Of a DNA stretch of 64,000 bases, positions 48,816 to 58,560 are shown piece after piece. Under the pieces are notes generated by a model, which worked only from the letters and a program-made list of their open reading frames with translations, ran no database searches and had not been told where the DNA came from. How positions within the stretch are numbered: the first letter of the stretch is position 1; each line of letters starts with the position of its first letter. Source of the DNA: Porphyrobacter sp. LM 6. GTDB lineage: Bacteria; Pseudomonadota; Alphaproteobacteria; Sphingomonadales; Sphingomonadaceae. The DNA lies in NCBI RefSeq assembly GCF_001720465.1, contig NZ_CP017113.1, positions 2,232,001 through 2,296,000 on the forward strand, given 5' to 3'. The position numbers and the translations under genes were made by a program.

Positions 48816-50588
48816 TTGGGTGTGGCTGGCGAACTAACCCTCTCCCCCGTCCTCTCGGACGCGCTGGTGATCCTCGGCGCTGCGGGAATCGTCATCCCGC
48901 TTTTCGCCCGGTTCCGCATCACGCCGATCATCGGTTTCATCCTGATCGGGGTGCTGGTCGGGCCTTCAGGCCTCGGCTCGCTGGTCGATGAGCATCCATG
49001 GCTATACTATATAACCATCACGAATGTGGTGAGATTGGTGCCATTCGCGGATTTCGGCATCGTCCTGCTGCTGTTCGCGATCGGGCTCGAGCTGTCGTTC
49101 AACCGCCTGTGGGAGATGCGCCGCCTGGTGTTCGGACTCGGCGCGCTTGAGGTCATTATCAGCGGCGGCGCCCTGGCGCTGTTCGTGGGGCTGGCGAGCG
49201 GCCTTTCGTTCACGGCGGCGCTGGCATTGGGCTTCGCGCTCGCCTTCTCCTCGACCGCGATCGTCCTTCCCATCAGCGGCACCAAGTCGCCGGTAGGGCG
49301 GGCGGCACTGTCGATGCTGCTGTTCGAGGACATCATGATCGTGCCGATCATCTTCATCCTCGGCGCGCTCGCGCCCAATGCGGCCGATGCGGGGTGGAGC
49401 GGAATGGTCCGCACCCTGTGGCAAGGCGGGCTGGTGGTGGCGGTGTTGCTGGTGGTGGGCCGCCTCGCCCTTCCCCGTCTGTTCGCGCAGGCCGCGCGCA
49501 CCAAAAGCCCCGAGTTGTTCCTTGCCGCCTCGCTGCTGGTGGTAATCGGCGCAAGCCTTGCCACTGCAATCGTCGGCCTCTCGCCCATTGTCGGCGCGCT
49601 GATCGCGGGGCTGCTGATCGCCGAGACCGAGTACCACACCGAGGTCGAGCTGATCATGGCACCGTTCAAGGGCCTCGCGCTCGGCGTGTTCCTGATCACT
49701 GTGGGCATGAGCATCAATCTGGTCGAGATCAGCGCTCAGATCGGCACGATCACACTCGCGGTGGTCGGCGTGCTGGTGTTCAAGGCGCTGGTCACCGGGG
49801 TCTCGCTGCGGTTGATGGGGGCGCGGCGCAGCACGGCGGCAGAGACCGGGCTGCTGATGGCCTCGCCCAGCGAGACCACGCTGATCGTGCTTGCTGCTGC
49901 CACCAGCGCGCTGGTGCTCGATCCCGAGACCGCACGGTTCTGGCAGACCGTCACCGCCATCGGCCTCACCATCACGCCGCTGCTTGCCAAGCTCGGCGAA
50001 GTGCTGGCACGCCGGGTCGACGGGGTTGCGGCACCGCTCGAGGATGAACTCGGTGATACCGCACGCACGATCATCGTCGGCGGCGGACGGGTCGGGCGGT
50101 TGGTGGCCGACATGATGACCGCGCATGGCAAGCCCTATGTCATGCTCGATTCCAATCCCGATCTGATCGCCCGGGCCAAGCGTGACGGCTATCGCGCGAC
50201 CTTCGGTGATGCCGCGCGCGGGGATGCCCTGTCGCGGCTCGGCATCGAGATATCACCTGCCGTGGTGCTGACGATGGACGAGCCCGTGCTGGCGCAGCGG
50301 ATCGTCACCCGCCTGCGCCAGACCTATCCGAACCTTCTGATCGTCGCCCGCGCGCGCGACACCGACCACGCGGCCGAACTCTACCGCGCAGGCGCAAGCC
50401 ATGCCGTACCCGAAACGCTCGAGGCATCGCTCCAGCTATCCGAAGCCGTGCTGGTCGATATCGGCGTCGCGATGGGCCCGGTGATCGCCTCGATCCACGC
50501 CAAGCGCGACGAATATCGCGAACAGCTTGAGCGCGACGGTGGCCTCAGCGAAAAGCCGAAGCTGCGGACGACGAGGGTGGAAAGCTAG
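48816..50588 (+). CDS. CPA2 family cation:proton antiporter with TrkA-N domain
   Basis: The 590-residue protein has a 12-segment Na+/H+ exchanger domain (residues ~1-390) beginning with IVIPLFARFRITPIIGFILIG. A cytoplasmic TrkA-N/RCK domain follows (TIIVGGGRVGRLVADMM, YVMLDSNPDLI), the KefB/KefC layout. Start may be TTG 48816 or GTG 48822. Proteins of this type export K+ or exchange Na+ for protons. KefB/C-type glutathione gating cannot be shown from sequence. Confidence 0.88.
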   Translation: MGVAGELTLSPVLSDALVILGAAGIVIPLFARFRITPIIGFILIGVLVGPSGLGSLVDEHPWLYYITITNVVRLVPFADFGIVLLLFAIGLELSFNRLWEMRRLVFGLGALEVIISGGALALFVGLASGLSFTAALALGFALAFSSTAIVLPISGTKSPVGRAALSMLLFEDIMIVPIIFILGALAPNAADAGWSGMVRTLWQGGLVVAVLLVVGRLALPRLFAQAARTKSPELFLAASLLVVIGASLATAIVGLSPIVGALIAGLLIAETEYHTEVELIMAPFKGLALGVFLITVGMSINLVEISAQIGTITLAVVGVLVFKALVTGVSLRLMGARRSTAAETGLLMASPSETTLIVLAAATSALVLDPETARFWQTVTAIGLTITPLLAKLGEVLARRVDGVAAPLEDELGDTARTIIVGGGRVGRLVADMMTAHGKPYVMLDSNPDLIARAKRDGYRATFGDAARGDALSRLGIEISPAVVLTMDEPVLAQRIVTRLRQTYPNLLIVARARDTDHAAELYRAGASHAVPETLEASLQLSEAVLVDIGVAMGPVIASIHAKRDEYREQLERDGGLSEKPKLRTTRVES

Positions 50589-50619
50589 GCCCTGCCTTGC
50601 GATCGAATGGAGAAGACGC

Positions 50620-51099
50620 ATGGGACAACACGGCGATAAAAGCGATTGGCTAGAAGGCTGCTGCCCTTGCGGAGCGAGCCGGATCGCGCTTGCACGGATG
50701 CCGAAGCACCGCTTCCTGTGCCACTGCACGATCTGCCAGAGCGTCTATCCGGGCGACTACGCCGATGCGACCATCACGCGGGCCGACGCGGTGAGCCTGT
50801 TGACGCCCGATACCGTCTCCTTCGGCCACTACAAGGCAAACAGCCCGCTGGAACGCGGGGTGTGCAATTCCTGCGGTCACCCGGTCGCCGCGTTCATGAA
50901 GATGCCTGGCATGCCGGATCTTGCGTTTGTCCCGACCGCGATGCTCCCCAAAGAGGGCGTGCAGCCGAAGCCCTCACGCCACATCTTCTACGGCACCCGC
51001 AAAGCCGACGTGAAGGACGATCTGCCCAAGACCAGCGGCGAGCTTGCAAGCATGGCCGTGATCGTGCCCGATTTTCTGGCCGCGCTTTTCCGACGTTGA
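50620..51099 (+). CDS. GFA family zinc protein
   Basis: The 159-residue protein starts at MGQHGDKSDW. It has the GFA zinc pattern: CCPCG, CHCTICQSVYPG and CNSCGHPVAAF. GFA proteins were first described as glutathione-dependent formaldehyde-activating enzymes, a role later disputed. The ribosome site is GGAG. It is convergent with alaS with only 12 bp between stops and no terminator. Confidence 0.85.
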   Translation: MGQHGDKSDWLEGCCPCGASRIALARMPKHRFLCHCTICQSVYPGDYADATITRADAVSLLTPDTVSFGHYKANSPLERGVCNSCGHPVAAFMKMPGMPDLAFVPTAMLPKEGVQPKPSRHIFYGTRKADVKDDLPKTSGELASMAVIVPDFLAALFRR

Positions 51100-51111
51100 G
51101 CGCCTCGCCGG

Positions 51112-53784
51112 TCAGCCGGCCAGCACCGCTTTCACAGCCGCCAGCGCCTCGGCAGCCTTGCTGCCATCCGGCCCGCCGCCCTGAGCCATATCGGGCCGAC
51201 CGCCGCCGCCCTTGCCGCCGAGCGCTTCAACGCCCGCGCGCACCAGATCGACCGCGCTGAAGCGTCCCGTGAGATCGTCAGTCACCGCTGCGGCGATGCT
51301 CGCCTTGCCGTCATTGACTGCAATCATCACCGCGATGCCTGACCCCATGCGCTGCTTGGCCGCATCGAGCAGCGGACGCAGTTCCTTGGGGTCAAGCCCA
51401 TCGAGTACACGACCTTCAAACTGGAAGCCAAGAAGAGCCAACGCTTCGTCGTTCTCCTCAGCCAATCCGACAACGCCGCCAGATCCGCCGCCGCCCAGCG
51501 CCAGCGCCTTCTTGGCCTCGGCTAGCTCCTTCTCGAGCCGCTTGCGCTCGTCGAGCAGCGCCGCGAGACGCGCGGGCACTTCTTCCGGAGTCGCGCGGAT
51601 CACGCCTGCGGCTGACTTGAGCGCTTCCTCGCGGCCAACGAGCCATTCGCGCGCGGCCTCGCCCGTCAGCGCCTCGATGCGGCGCACGCCCGAAGACACC
51701 GCGCTTTCCGAAACGATGCGGAACACGCCGATATCGCCGGTGGCGCGCACGTGGGTGCCGCCGCACAGTTCGACCGAGTAGTTGCGCCCTTCCCCGCCGG
51801 TACGGCCCATGGCAAGCACGCGCACCTCGTCACCATACTTCTCGCCGAACAGCGCCAATGCGCCCGCCGCGACAGCATCGTCCGGGGTCATCAAGCGAGT
51901 GCTGACCGGCTCGTTGGCGCGGATTTCCGCGTTCACCTCGGCCTCGATCGCGGCGATGTCATCGCCAGTCAGCGCGGCCGGGTGCGAAAAGTCGAAGCGC
52001 AGGCGGTCCTGCGCCACAAGGCTGCCCTTCTGCGTGACATGCGCGCCAAGGCGGTTGCGCAGCGCCGCATGGACGAGGTGTGTGGCCGAATGATTGGCCC
52101 GGATCTGGTCACGGCGCGCAACATCCACCTTGAGCTCGACCGTGTCGCCAACCGCGACTTCGCCTGCTTCAATACGGACCTGATGCGCATGGAGGCGGCC
52201 GAGCGGCTTGGCAGTATCGGTGACGCTGGCCTTGAGCCCAGCAAGGCTCGCCATGCTGCCGGCATCGCCGGTCTGGCCGCCGCTTTCACCGTAGAACGGG
52301 GTCTGGTTGGTGAGGATGACGACCTCGTCTCCGGCAGCCGCTGTCTGGACTTCGGCCCCGCCCTTGACGATCGCCACCACCCGGCCCTCGCCGCTGGTCG
52401 AGGTGTAGCCGGTAAACTCCGTCGCGCCTTCGCGCTCGGCAATGTCGAACCAGACTTCGCCCGAAGCCGCTTCGCCAGAACCCTTCCACGCCGCGCGCGC
52501 GGCGGCCTTCTGGCGCGCCATTGCGGCGTCGAAACCGGCCTTGTCGACCCCGATGCCGCGGACGCGCAACGCGTCTTCGGTCAGGTCATAAGGGAAGCCG
52601 AAAGTGTCATAGAGGCGGAAGGCGATCTCGCCATCAAGCTCGCCGCCACTTGCCATTTCGTCGGTGGCTTCATCGAGCAGTTTCAGACCCTTGTCGAGCG
52701 TGCGGCGGAACTGGGTTTCCTCGCGCTCGAGCACTTCCTCAATCAGGGCCTGACCGCGCACGAGTTCGGGATAGGCCTGGCCCATCTCGCTCACCAGCGC
52801 CGGGACGAGGCGGTGCATCAGCGGCTGCGACGCGCCAAGCAAGTGAGCATGGCGCATCGCGCGGCGCATGATACGGCGCAGCACATAACCGCGGCCTTCA
52901 TTCGACGGCAGCACACCGTCGGCCATCAGGAAGCTGGTCGAGCGCAGGTGATCGGCAATCACGCGGTGCGATGCCGCCTGCTCGCCCTGTACGGCAACAC
53001 CGGTGAGCGATTCCGAAGCCGAAATCAGCGACTTGAAGGTGTCAGTGTCATAGTTGTCATGCACGCCCTGGAGCACGGCAGCGATGCGCTCGATCCCCAT
53101 GCCGGTGTCGATCGAGGGCTTGGGCAGGTTGATCCGCGTGCCGTCTGCCTGCTGCTCGTATTGCATGAACACGAGGTTCCAGATCTCGACGAAGCGGTCG
53201 CCATCCTCGTCGGGGCTACCCGGAGGGCCGCCAAATATGTGATCGCCATGGTCGTAGAAGATTTCCGAGCACGGACCGCAGGGTCCGGTGTCGCCCATCG
53301 ACCAGAAATTATCGTTTGTACTGATACGGATAATGCGATTTTCGGGCAGGCCGGCGATGCGGCTCCACAGGCCGGCGGCTTCGTCGTCTGTATGATAGAC
53401 GGTGACCGTGAGGCGATCCTTGGGAAGGCCCCACTCCTTGGTCAGGAGGGTCCAGGCGTGGGTGATCGCCTCTTCCTTGAAATAGTCGCCGAAGGAGAAA
53501 TTCCCCAGCATTTCGAAGAAGGTATGGTGGCGGGCGGTGTAGCCTACGTTGTCGAGATCGTTGTGCTTACCGCCGGCCCGGACGCATTTCTGCGACGAGG
53601 CCGCGCGCGGAGAAGCGGCGGTTTCGAGCCCGGTGAAGACGTTCTTGAACGGCACCATCCCGGCGTTGACGAACATCAACGTCGGATCGTTGTAGGGCAC
53701 CAGCGGCGCCGAAGGCGTGGCGGCGTGACCATTCCTACTGAAATAGTCGAGGAAGGAGCGGCGGATGTCGTTCGTCGAGGTCAT
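51112..53784 (-). CDS. alaS: Alanyl-tRNA synthetase
   Basis: The 890-residue protein starts at the ATG at 53784 ([15 protein letters not shown]). It has the class II core ([37 protein letters not shown]), the editing domain with [13 protein letters not shown] and [13 protein letters not shown], and the C-Ala Gly-rich tail ([15 protein letters not shown]). It charges tRNA-Ala; the matching tRNA-Ala gene is at 8342-8417. A long frame above the ATG (to 53919) is non-coding. Confidence 0.98.
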   Translation of the reverse strand: MTSTNDIRRSFLDYFSRNGHAATPSAPLVPYNDPTLMFVNAGMVPFKNVFTGLETAASPRAASSQKCVRAGGKHNDLDNVGYTARHHTFFEMLGNFSFGDYFKEEAITHAWTLLTKEWGLPKDRLTVTVYHTDDEAAGLWSRIAGLPENRIIRISTNDNFWSMGDTGPCGPCSEIFYDHGDHIFGGPPGSPDEDGDRFVEIWNLVFMQYEQQADGTRINLPKPSIDTGMGIERIAAVLQGVHDNYDTDTFKSLISASESLTGVAVQGEQAASHRVIADHLRSTSFLMADGVLPSNEGRGYVLRRIMRRAMRHAHLLGASQPLMHRLVPALVSEMGQAYPELVRGQALIEEVLEREETQFRRTLDKGLKLLDEATDEMASGGELDGEIAFRLYDTFGFPYDLTEDALRVRGIGVDKAGFDAAMARQKAAARAAWKGSGEAASGEVWFDIAEREGATEFTGYTSTSGEGRVVAIVKGGAEVQTAAAGDEVVILTNQTPFYGESGGQTGDAGSMASLAGLKASVTDTAKPLGRLHAHQVRIEAGEVAVGDTVELKVDVARRDQIRANHSATHLVHAALRNRLGAHVTQKGSLVAQDRLRFDFSHPAALTGDDIAAIEAEVNAEIRANEPVSTRLMTPDDAVAAGALALFGEKYGDEVRVLAMGRTGGEGRNYSVELCGGTHVRATGDIGVFRIVSESAVSSGVRRIEALTGEAAREWLVGREEALKSAAGVIRATPEEVPARLAALLDERKRLEKELAEAKKALALGGGGSGGVVGLAEENDEALALLGFQFEGRVLDGLDPKELRPLLDAAKQRMGSGIAVMIAVNDGKASIAAAVTDDLTGRFSAVDLVRAGVEALGGKGGGGRPDMAQGGGPDGSKAAEALAAVKAVLAG

Positions 53785-53923
53785 GGGCGTGCAGTTAGGC
53801 AAAGCGCGGGATGAACGCAATGGAGCGCTGTATGCGAGGCTGCCGGAGCGTTGCAGCAGGGTCACAAATGGGGCTATTTGAGGGGGCAAAAAGGCCCACC
53901 TAAGGGGGGGCAAGGCCAACCTG

Positions 53924-53978
53924 GAGGGGGTCTAGAGGGGGTCTAGAGGGTACCTAAGGGGGGTCTAGCAGGGGTCTG
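53924..53978. repeat. Five tandem copies of an 11-nt G-rich repeat
   Basis: The units start at 53924, 53935, 53946, 53957 and 53968. The first two are identical (GAGGGGGTCTA); the others differ at a few bases, and the last is GCAGGGGTCTG. Each unit carries a G run of 3 to 6. The G runs from 53926 to 53974 are separated by 6-7 nt, which fits the common quadruplex pattern (four or more G3+ runs with 1-7 nt loops) on the plus strand. Confidence 0.85.
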
Positions 53979-54026
53979 GAACGGGCTGGCGGGCCGATTT
54001 GCACGCCATCGCGGCCATCCCGAACG

Positions 54027-54065
54027 AAAAGCCGGCGCATGCTCTGGGGAGAAGCACACGCCGGC
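54027..54065 (-). terminator. Rho-independent terminator after recA
   Basis: On the minus strand a 13-bp stem (54065-54053 with 54043-54031, two wobble pairs) around a 9-nt loop is followed by TTTT. It lies ~70 nt past the recA stop. Confidence 0.8.
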
Positions 54066-54136
54066 GTTCCGGTTTTCCAGGCGTCAAGTGGGACACGGGG
54101 GAATTGGGACAGCCCCCCGGCGACGCCCGCTTGGGG

Positions 54137-55204
<1,068 letters not shown>

Positions 55205-55288
55205 CGCATGCGCTCCTTCGCTTGCCTAGGGGCGGAACAACAGTTTTCCGCCGCCTGGTAAGGAGCATGTATCGCATTTGTTCTCATG

Positions 55289-55303
55289 GAACAAGTAGGG
55301 AAC
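55289..55303 (-). promoter_or_regulatory. LexA (SOS) box of recA
   Basis: Read on the minus strand, GTTC-N7-GTTC (55303-55289) lies 84 nt upstream of the recA ATG. TTGTTC inside it may be the -35 element, with a poor -10 (TACATG) 17 nt on. LexA bound here would block RNA polymerase. Confidence 0.88.
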
Positions 55304-55334
55304 GAAAAAATATCCAACGGCCCTTTCAGGCCAT

Positions 55335-56960
55335 TCAATCGCGCGTTGCGTCGCGCAGCTTCCAGTCGAAATTGCGCGAACCATTGGCGGGTACGGTGAC
55401 TTCCACGACTTGGGAGCCGTTCTTCACGATCACCTTGTGGCCAGGCATGCGCAGGTCATATCGCCCGCCCCAGCCGAGGTTCAGCCGCAGGGTGATGGGG
55501 TGCGGATTGGCGTTGGTGAGTTCGGCCCGCATCGCCGTCCACTTGCGGCCATTGGCGCGCGGATCGCCCTTTTCGGCCACCCGTTCGCAGCGAGCAAAGA
55601 CTTGCGCGCTCGGTGCCAGTTCGAGCTCGACCTCCTGCCCGCGGGCATAGTCGCGCAAGGAGGATTGCGCCCCCACCTGCGGCCCATAAGACGTCGGCTC
55701 GTAGAGCGTCAGCGCGCCCTGCGGCAAGGCGATGCCGAGGCCCTTTGCCTCCTCGTTCTTCGTCACCAGCAGCACATGGGCGGGGACGGGTTCGCGCGCG
55801 TCTCCGATCCATTGATAGGGATAGCAGTCCGCTTCGTAGAGATACCGCGCCTTGACCGTGTCCTTGTTGAGGAAGGCGACCTGCTTCATCCCCTTGGCCG
55901 AAACATTGACGCGTCCCGGCACGCGGAACAGCTTCAGGTCGCCGAGGTTCTCCTCCTCGGCGGTAACGACCGATACTGGTGCGACCGAATCGTAAGAACG
56001 GGCCTCAAGCCGCGAGGCGGTGACAGTGATCACCTCCGATGCCGGGGCATACATCGGCGGCGGCGGTGGCATAACCGGCACGGGCGGCGGGACCATCGAC
56101 CCCGCCGACGTGCTGCCGAAGGGATAGCAGGTCAGATAGAGTCCCTCGGCCACCGGCGGATCGGCGAGACTTTCGTAATCGCTGTCGACATTGAGCCTGC
56201 CCGCAATGATCTGGAGCTTGGCATTGTCAAAGCTCTGGCCGTTGTCATTCACTAGCGTCAGCCAGCTCAGCAGGCCCATGTCGAAGGCATCGCCCGAACC
56301 CTTTTCGCGAAGGGTGCCGACGTAATCGGCCTTCCAGTCGAAGCCCCAGGAAAGATAGGTCAGCGTCACCTCATAGGTGCCGCCGGCCTCCGAGCGGGCA
56401 TCGACCGAGAACACCGGCTGGGCGGAAAGCCCGGAGGGCACGCGGTTGAAGGTGAGCGTTTCGGGCAGGCCCGAACATTGCACCGCTTCGAACCCCTGCG
56501 AGGTTTGCAGCACGAGGCCCCCGTCGGCGCGGGTGCGGACGACCGCCTGCTCGCTCACCGCCTTGCCGGTGGCGGGATTGGTGCGGGTGATGGTCACGCG
56601 GTTGCCGAGCGTCCCGTCGACCAGCGCGGCGGGAGAGAGGAGCTGGGCGTTGCGGTTCTTCTCGATCGTGCCACCGGGAAGTCCGGTGACGATCGCGGAC
56701 ACGCCGACCATGCCTTCAGCCACACCTTCGAAGCGGATGGTCGATTCGCCTTTGGGCAGCGTCACCCGGCGGGTCTCGCTGATCATCGCGAAGCCTTGCG
56801 GATTGTCCCGTTCCAGCGCCTCGTCCGCCCCCCGATCGGGATCGCGGTAGATCGTCACCGAAAGATCGGTCGGGGGCGAGGCATCGACCACCTCGCGCGC
56901 CAGAAGGGGCGCGGCGATCACGCTCGCCAGCGAGGCCAGGAGGGTTGCGGCGCGCCGCAT
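55335..56960 (-). CDS. DUF4139-like secreted protein with Pro-rich linker and TonB-type motif
   Basis: The 541-residue protein starts at the ATG at 56960, with GAGG ~9 nt upstream. A signal peptide (residues ~1-22) leads into a region similar to the next gene's product: NPATGKAVSEQAVVRTRADGG and SWGFDWKADYVGTL. A Pro-rich linker (289-308) is followed by EVITVTASR (309-317) and APVSVVTAEE (327-336), like the N-terminal box and plug start of TonB receptors. The C-terminal half returns to the DUF4139 fold (LRLNLGWGGRYDLRMPGHKV). Function unknown. Confidence 0.75.
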   Translation of the reverse strand: MRRAATLLASLASVIAAPLLAREVVDASPPTDLSVTIYRDPDRGADEALERDNPQGFAMISETRRVTLPKGESTIRFEGVAEGMVGVSAIVTGLPGGTIEKNRNAQLLSPAALVDGTLGNRVTITRTNPATGKAVSEQAVVRTRADGGLVLQTSQGFEAVQCSGLPETLTFNRVPSGLSAQPVFSVDARSEAGGTYEVTLTYLSWGFDWKADYVGTLREKGSGDAFDMGLLSWLTLVNDNGQSFDNAKLQIIAGRLNVDSDYESLADPPVAEGLYLTCYPFGSTSAGSMVPPPVPVMPPPPPMYAPASEVITVTASRLEARSYDSVAPVSVVTAEEENLGDLKLFRVPGRVNVSAKGMKQVAFLNKDTVKARYLYEADCYPYQWIGDAREPVPAHVLLVTKNEEAKGLGIALPQGALTLYEPTSYGPQVGAQSSLRDYARGQEVELELAPSAQVFARCERVAEKGDPRANGRKWTAMRAELTNANPHPITLRLNLGWGGRYDLRMPGHKVIVKNGSQVVEVTVPANGSRNFDWKLRDATRD

Positions 56961-56970
56961 CACCACCGCC

Positions 56971-58461
56971 TCAGTAGCGGGTTTCGTAGGTCACGCGGAT
57001 CACCCGCTCGCCCTCGGCAGGGACAGAGACGCTGTAGCGCCGCTGATCGATGTTGCGCTGTTCGCCCTTCACATCCTCGCTGGTGATGCGGAAGTCATTG
57101 GCCCACCAGCCGCGATCAAGCCCGACCTGAGTGATATCGACGGTCACGGGTTCGGCCTTGGCGTTGGTGAGGGTGTAGCGCATCGTGGTGCGGTAGAAGG
57201 TCTTGGGCCGTTCGACCTGCACATCGCTGACGACCTTGCCATCCTGGATCACGCGGTAACGCGCGCTCTTTTCCCATTCGGCGCCGGTGATGGTCTCGCG
57301 CTTCTCGATCTCGGACTTGACCGTGATGTCGAAGGCATCGCCGGTGACGAGCGAGAGGTCGCTGCCCATCGGAGTGTGACCGATGCTGTTTTCGCCGATG
57401 AACTGCGGGGTGCCCTCGCTGTCGCGCTGGTAGAAGCGCACCGTGCCGGCGGGCAGCGCATCGCCGAGGCCCTGATCGCGCGCGGTCGAAAAAGCGATGC
57501 TCGACTGGACGTTGCGCGGCTGATCGTCGTTCTGCTGCCAGCCGACGCTGATCGCATAGACCTTACGCGCGGGCACGGACTGCACGTCGAGGAAGCTCAC
57601 CTGCTTGGTCTGGGCATTGGCGACGGTGGTGCGGCCGCTGATCGGGTAGAGGTAGAAATCGCCGAGCCGCTCGCGCGCGGCGGCCTGCGTGCCGGCGCGG
57701 GTCAGCCCGCGGCTGCCGAACCCTCGTCCGCCGCTGCTGGGATTGCCCGCGACCAGCACGGTATCGGCCTGGTGGAAGGTGGTGCCGGTGTTATTGGTCA
57801 GGGTCACCCAGCCCTGCATGTCGATCGTGTCATTCTTCTCGTCATAGAGCGCGACGTAATCGGCGCTCCAACCGAGCCCGCCGGTGAGATAGCGCAAGCT
57901 GACTGGGCGGGTGCCCGCACGGGTCGAATCGAGATTGACCGAGAGAGTCGGGCGCGCGCGCAGGTTGACGGGCACGCGGTCGAAGATCACGCGGACGGGC
58001 AGGCCGTCGTCGCGCAGCACCTCGATGCGGTCGCCGATCTGGATCACCACCCCGCCCGCGACCGAGAGCACCTTGGCCCGCTCGCGCGTTTCGGCGCCGG
58101 TCGCGGGGTTGGTGCGCAGCAGCGTGACAGTCTGGCCGACCGCCTTCTCCATCAGCTTTTCGGGCGTGAGCAGATCGTAATCGAAGTTCTGTTCGATGAT
58201 CGTGGTGTTCGCGGCGGCAAAGCTCAGCGTCTGGGCCTGGATACTAGCCGAGACATCGGGAAACTCGACCCGGCTCGTGCCTGCCGAAATGTTGAGCTGG
58301 CGCACGTCCTGCACCAGCGCCATCCCGCCGTTATAGATGGTGAGCGCGACATCGCCCTGTGCGGTCGCGTCAGGATCGGGGACGGACTGCGCTGCGGCTG
58401 CCGCCGCCAGCAAAGCCGCCGCAGAAACGCCGCAGCCTGCGAAAATCGTCCGGTTGATCAT
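56971..58461 (-). CDS. DUF4139-like secreted protein
   Basis: The 496-residue protein starts at the ATG at 58461 with a strong GGAGGGG site. A signal peptide (MINRTIFAGCGVSAAALLAAA) is followed by DVALTIYNGGMALVQDVRQL, NPATGAETRERAKVLSVAGG, LRYLTGGLGWSADYVALY and a C-terminal VTLTNNTGTTFHQADTVLVAG. The pattern matches DUF4139 proteins, a family without established function. The gene lies 10 nt upstream of a paralogue in the same direction, which suggests tandem duplication and joint function. Confidence 0.8.
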   Translation of the reverse strand: MINRTIFAGCGVSAAALLAAAAAAQSVPDPDATAQGDVALTIYNGGMALVQDVRQLNISAGTSRVEFPDVSASIQAQTLSFAAANTTIIEQNFDYDLLTPEKLMEKAVGQTVTLLRTNPATGAETRERAKVLSVAGGVVIQIGDRIEVLRDDGLPVRVIFDRVPVNLRARPTLSVNLDSTRAGTRPVSLRYLTGGLGWSADYVALYDEKNDTIDMQGWVTLTNNTGTTFHQADTVLVAGNPSSGGRGFGSRGLTRAGTQAAARERLGDFYLYPISGRTTVANAQTKQVSFLDVQSVPARKVYAISVGWQQNDDQPRNVQSSIAFSTARDQGLGDALPAGTVRFYQRDSEGTPQFIGENSIGHTPMGSDLSLVTGDAFDITVKSEIEKRETITGAEWEKSARYRVIQDGKVVSDVQVERPKTFYRTTMRYTLTNAKAEPVTVDITQVGLDRGWWANDFRITSEDVKGEQRNIDQRRYSVSVPAEGERVIRVTYETRY

Positions 58462-58560
58462 GCCAGTCCCCTCCAGTCGTGTCTGACTGAGGATGAACGA
58501 CTTGTCGGCTTTATCCAAGGTGAACAGCGCTAACCCCGCGATAAATCGCCGGAAGCACGC

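Larger units (their letters stand above)
53785..54136. other. recA-alaS intergenic region (352 bp)
   Basis: No gene is seen here. From alaS outward it holds the alaS leader (53785-53870), then a G-rich segment with a degenerate larger repeat (53879-53923) and the 11-nt tandem array (53924-53978). The recA terminator is at 54027-54065, and a short spacer to the recA stop follows. Confidence 0.7.

Noticed and set aside
51751..53814. 687-codon plus-strand open frame antisense to alaS
   Set aside because: It mirrors alaS in a GC-rich sequence and reads as low-information His/Arg/Ala sequence with no family motif; alaS is complete on the other strand.
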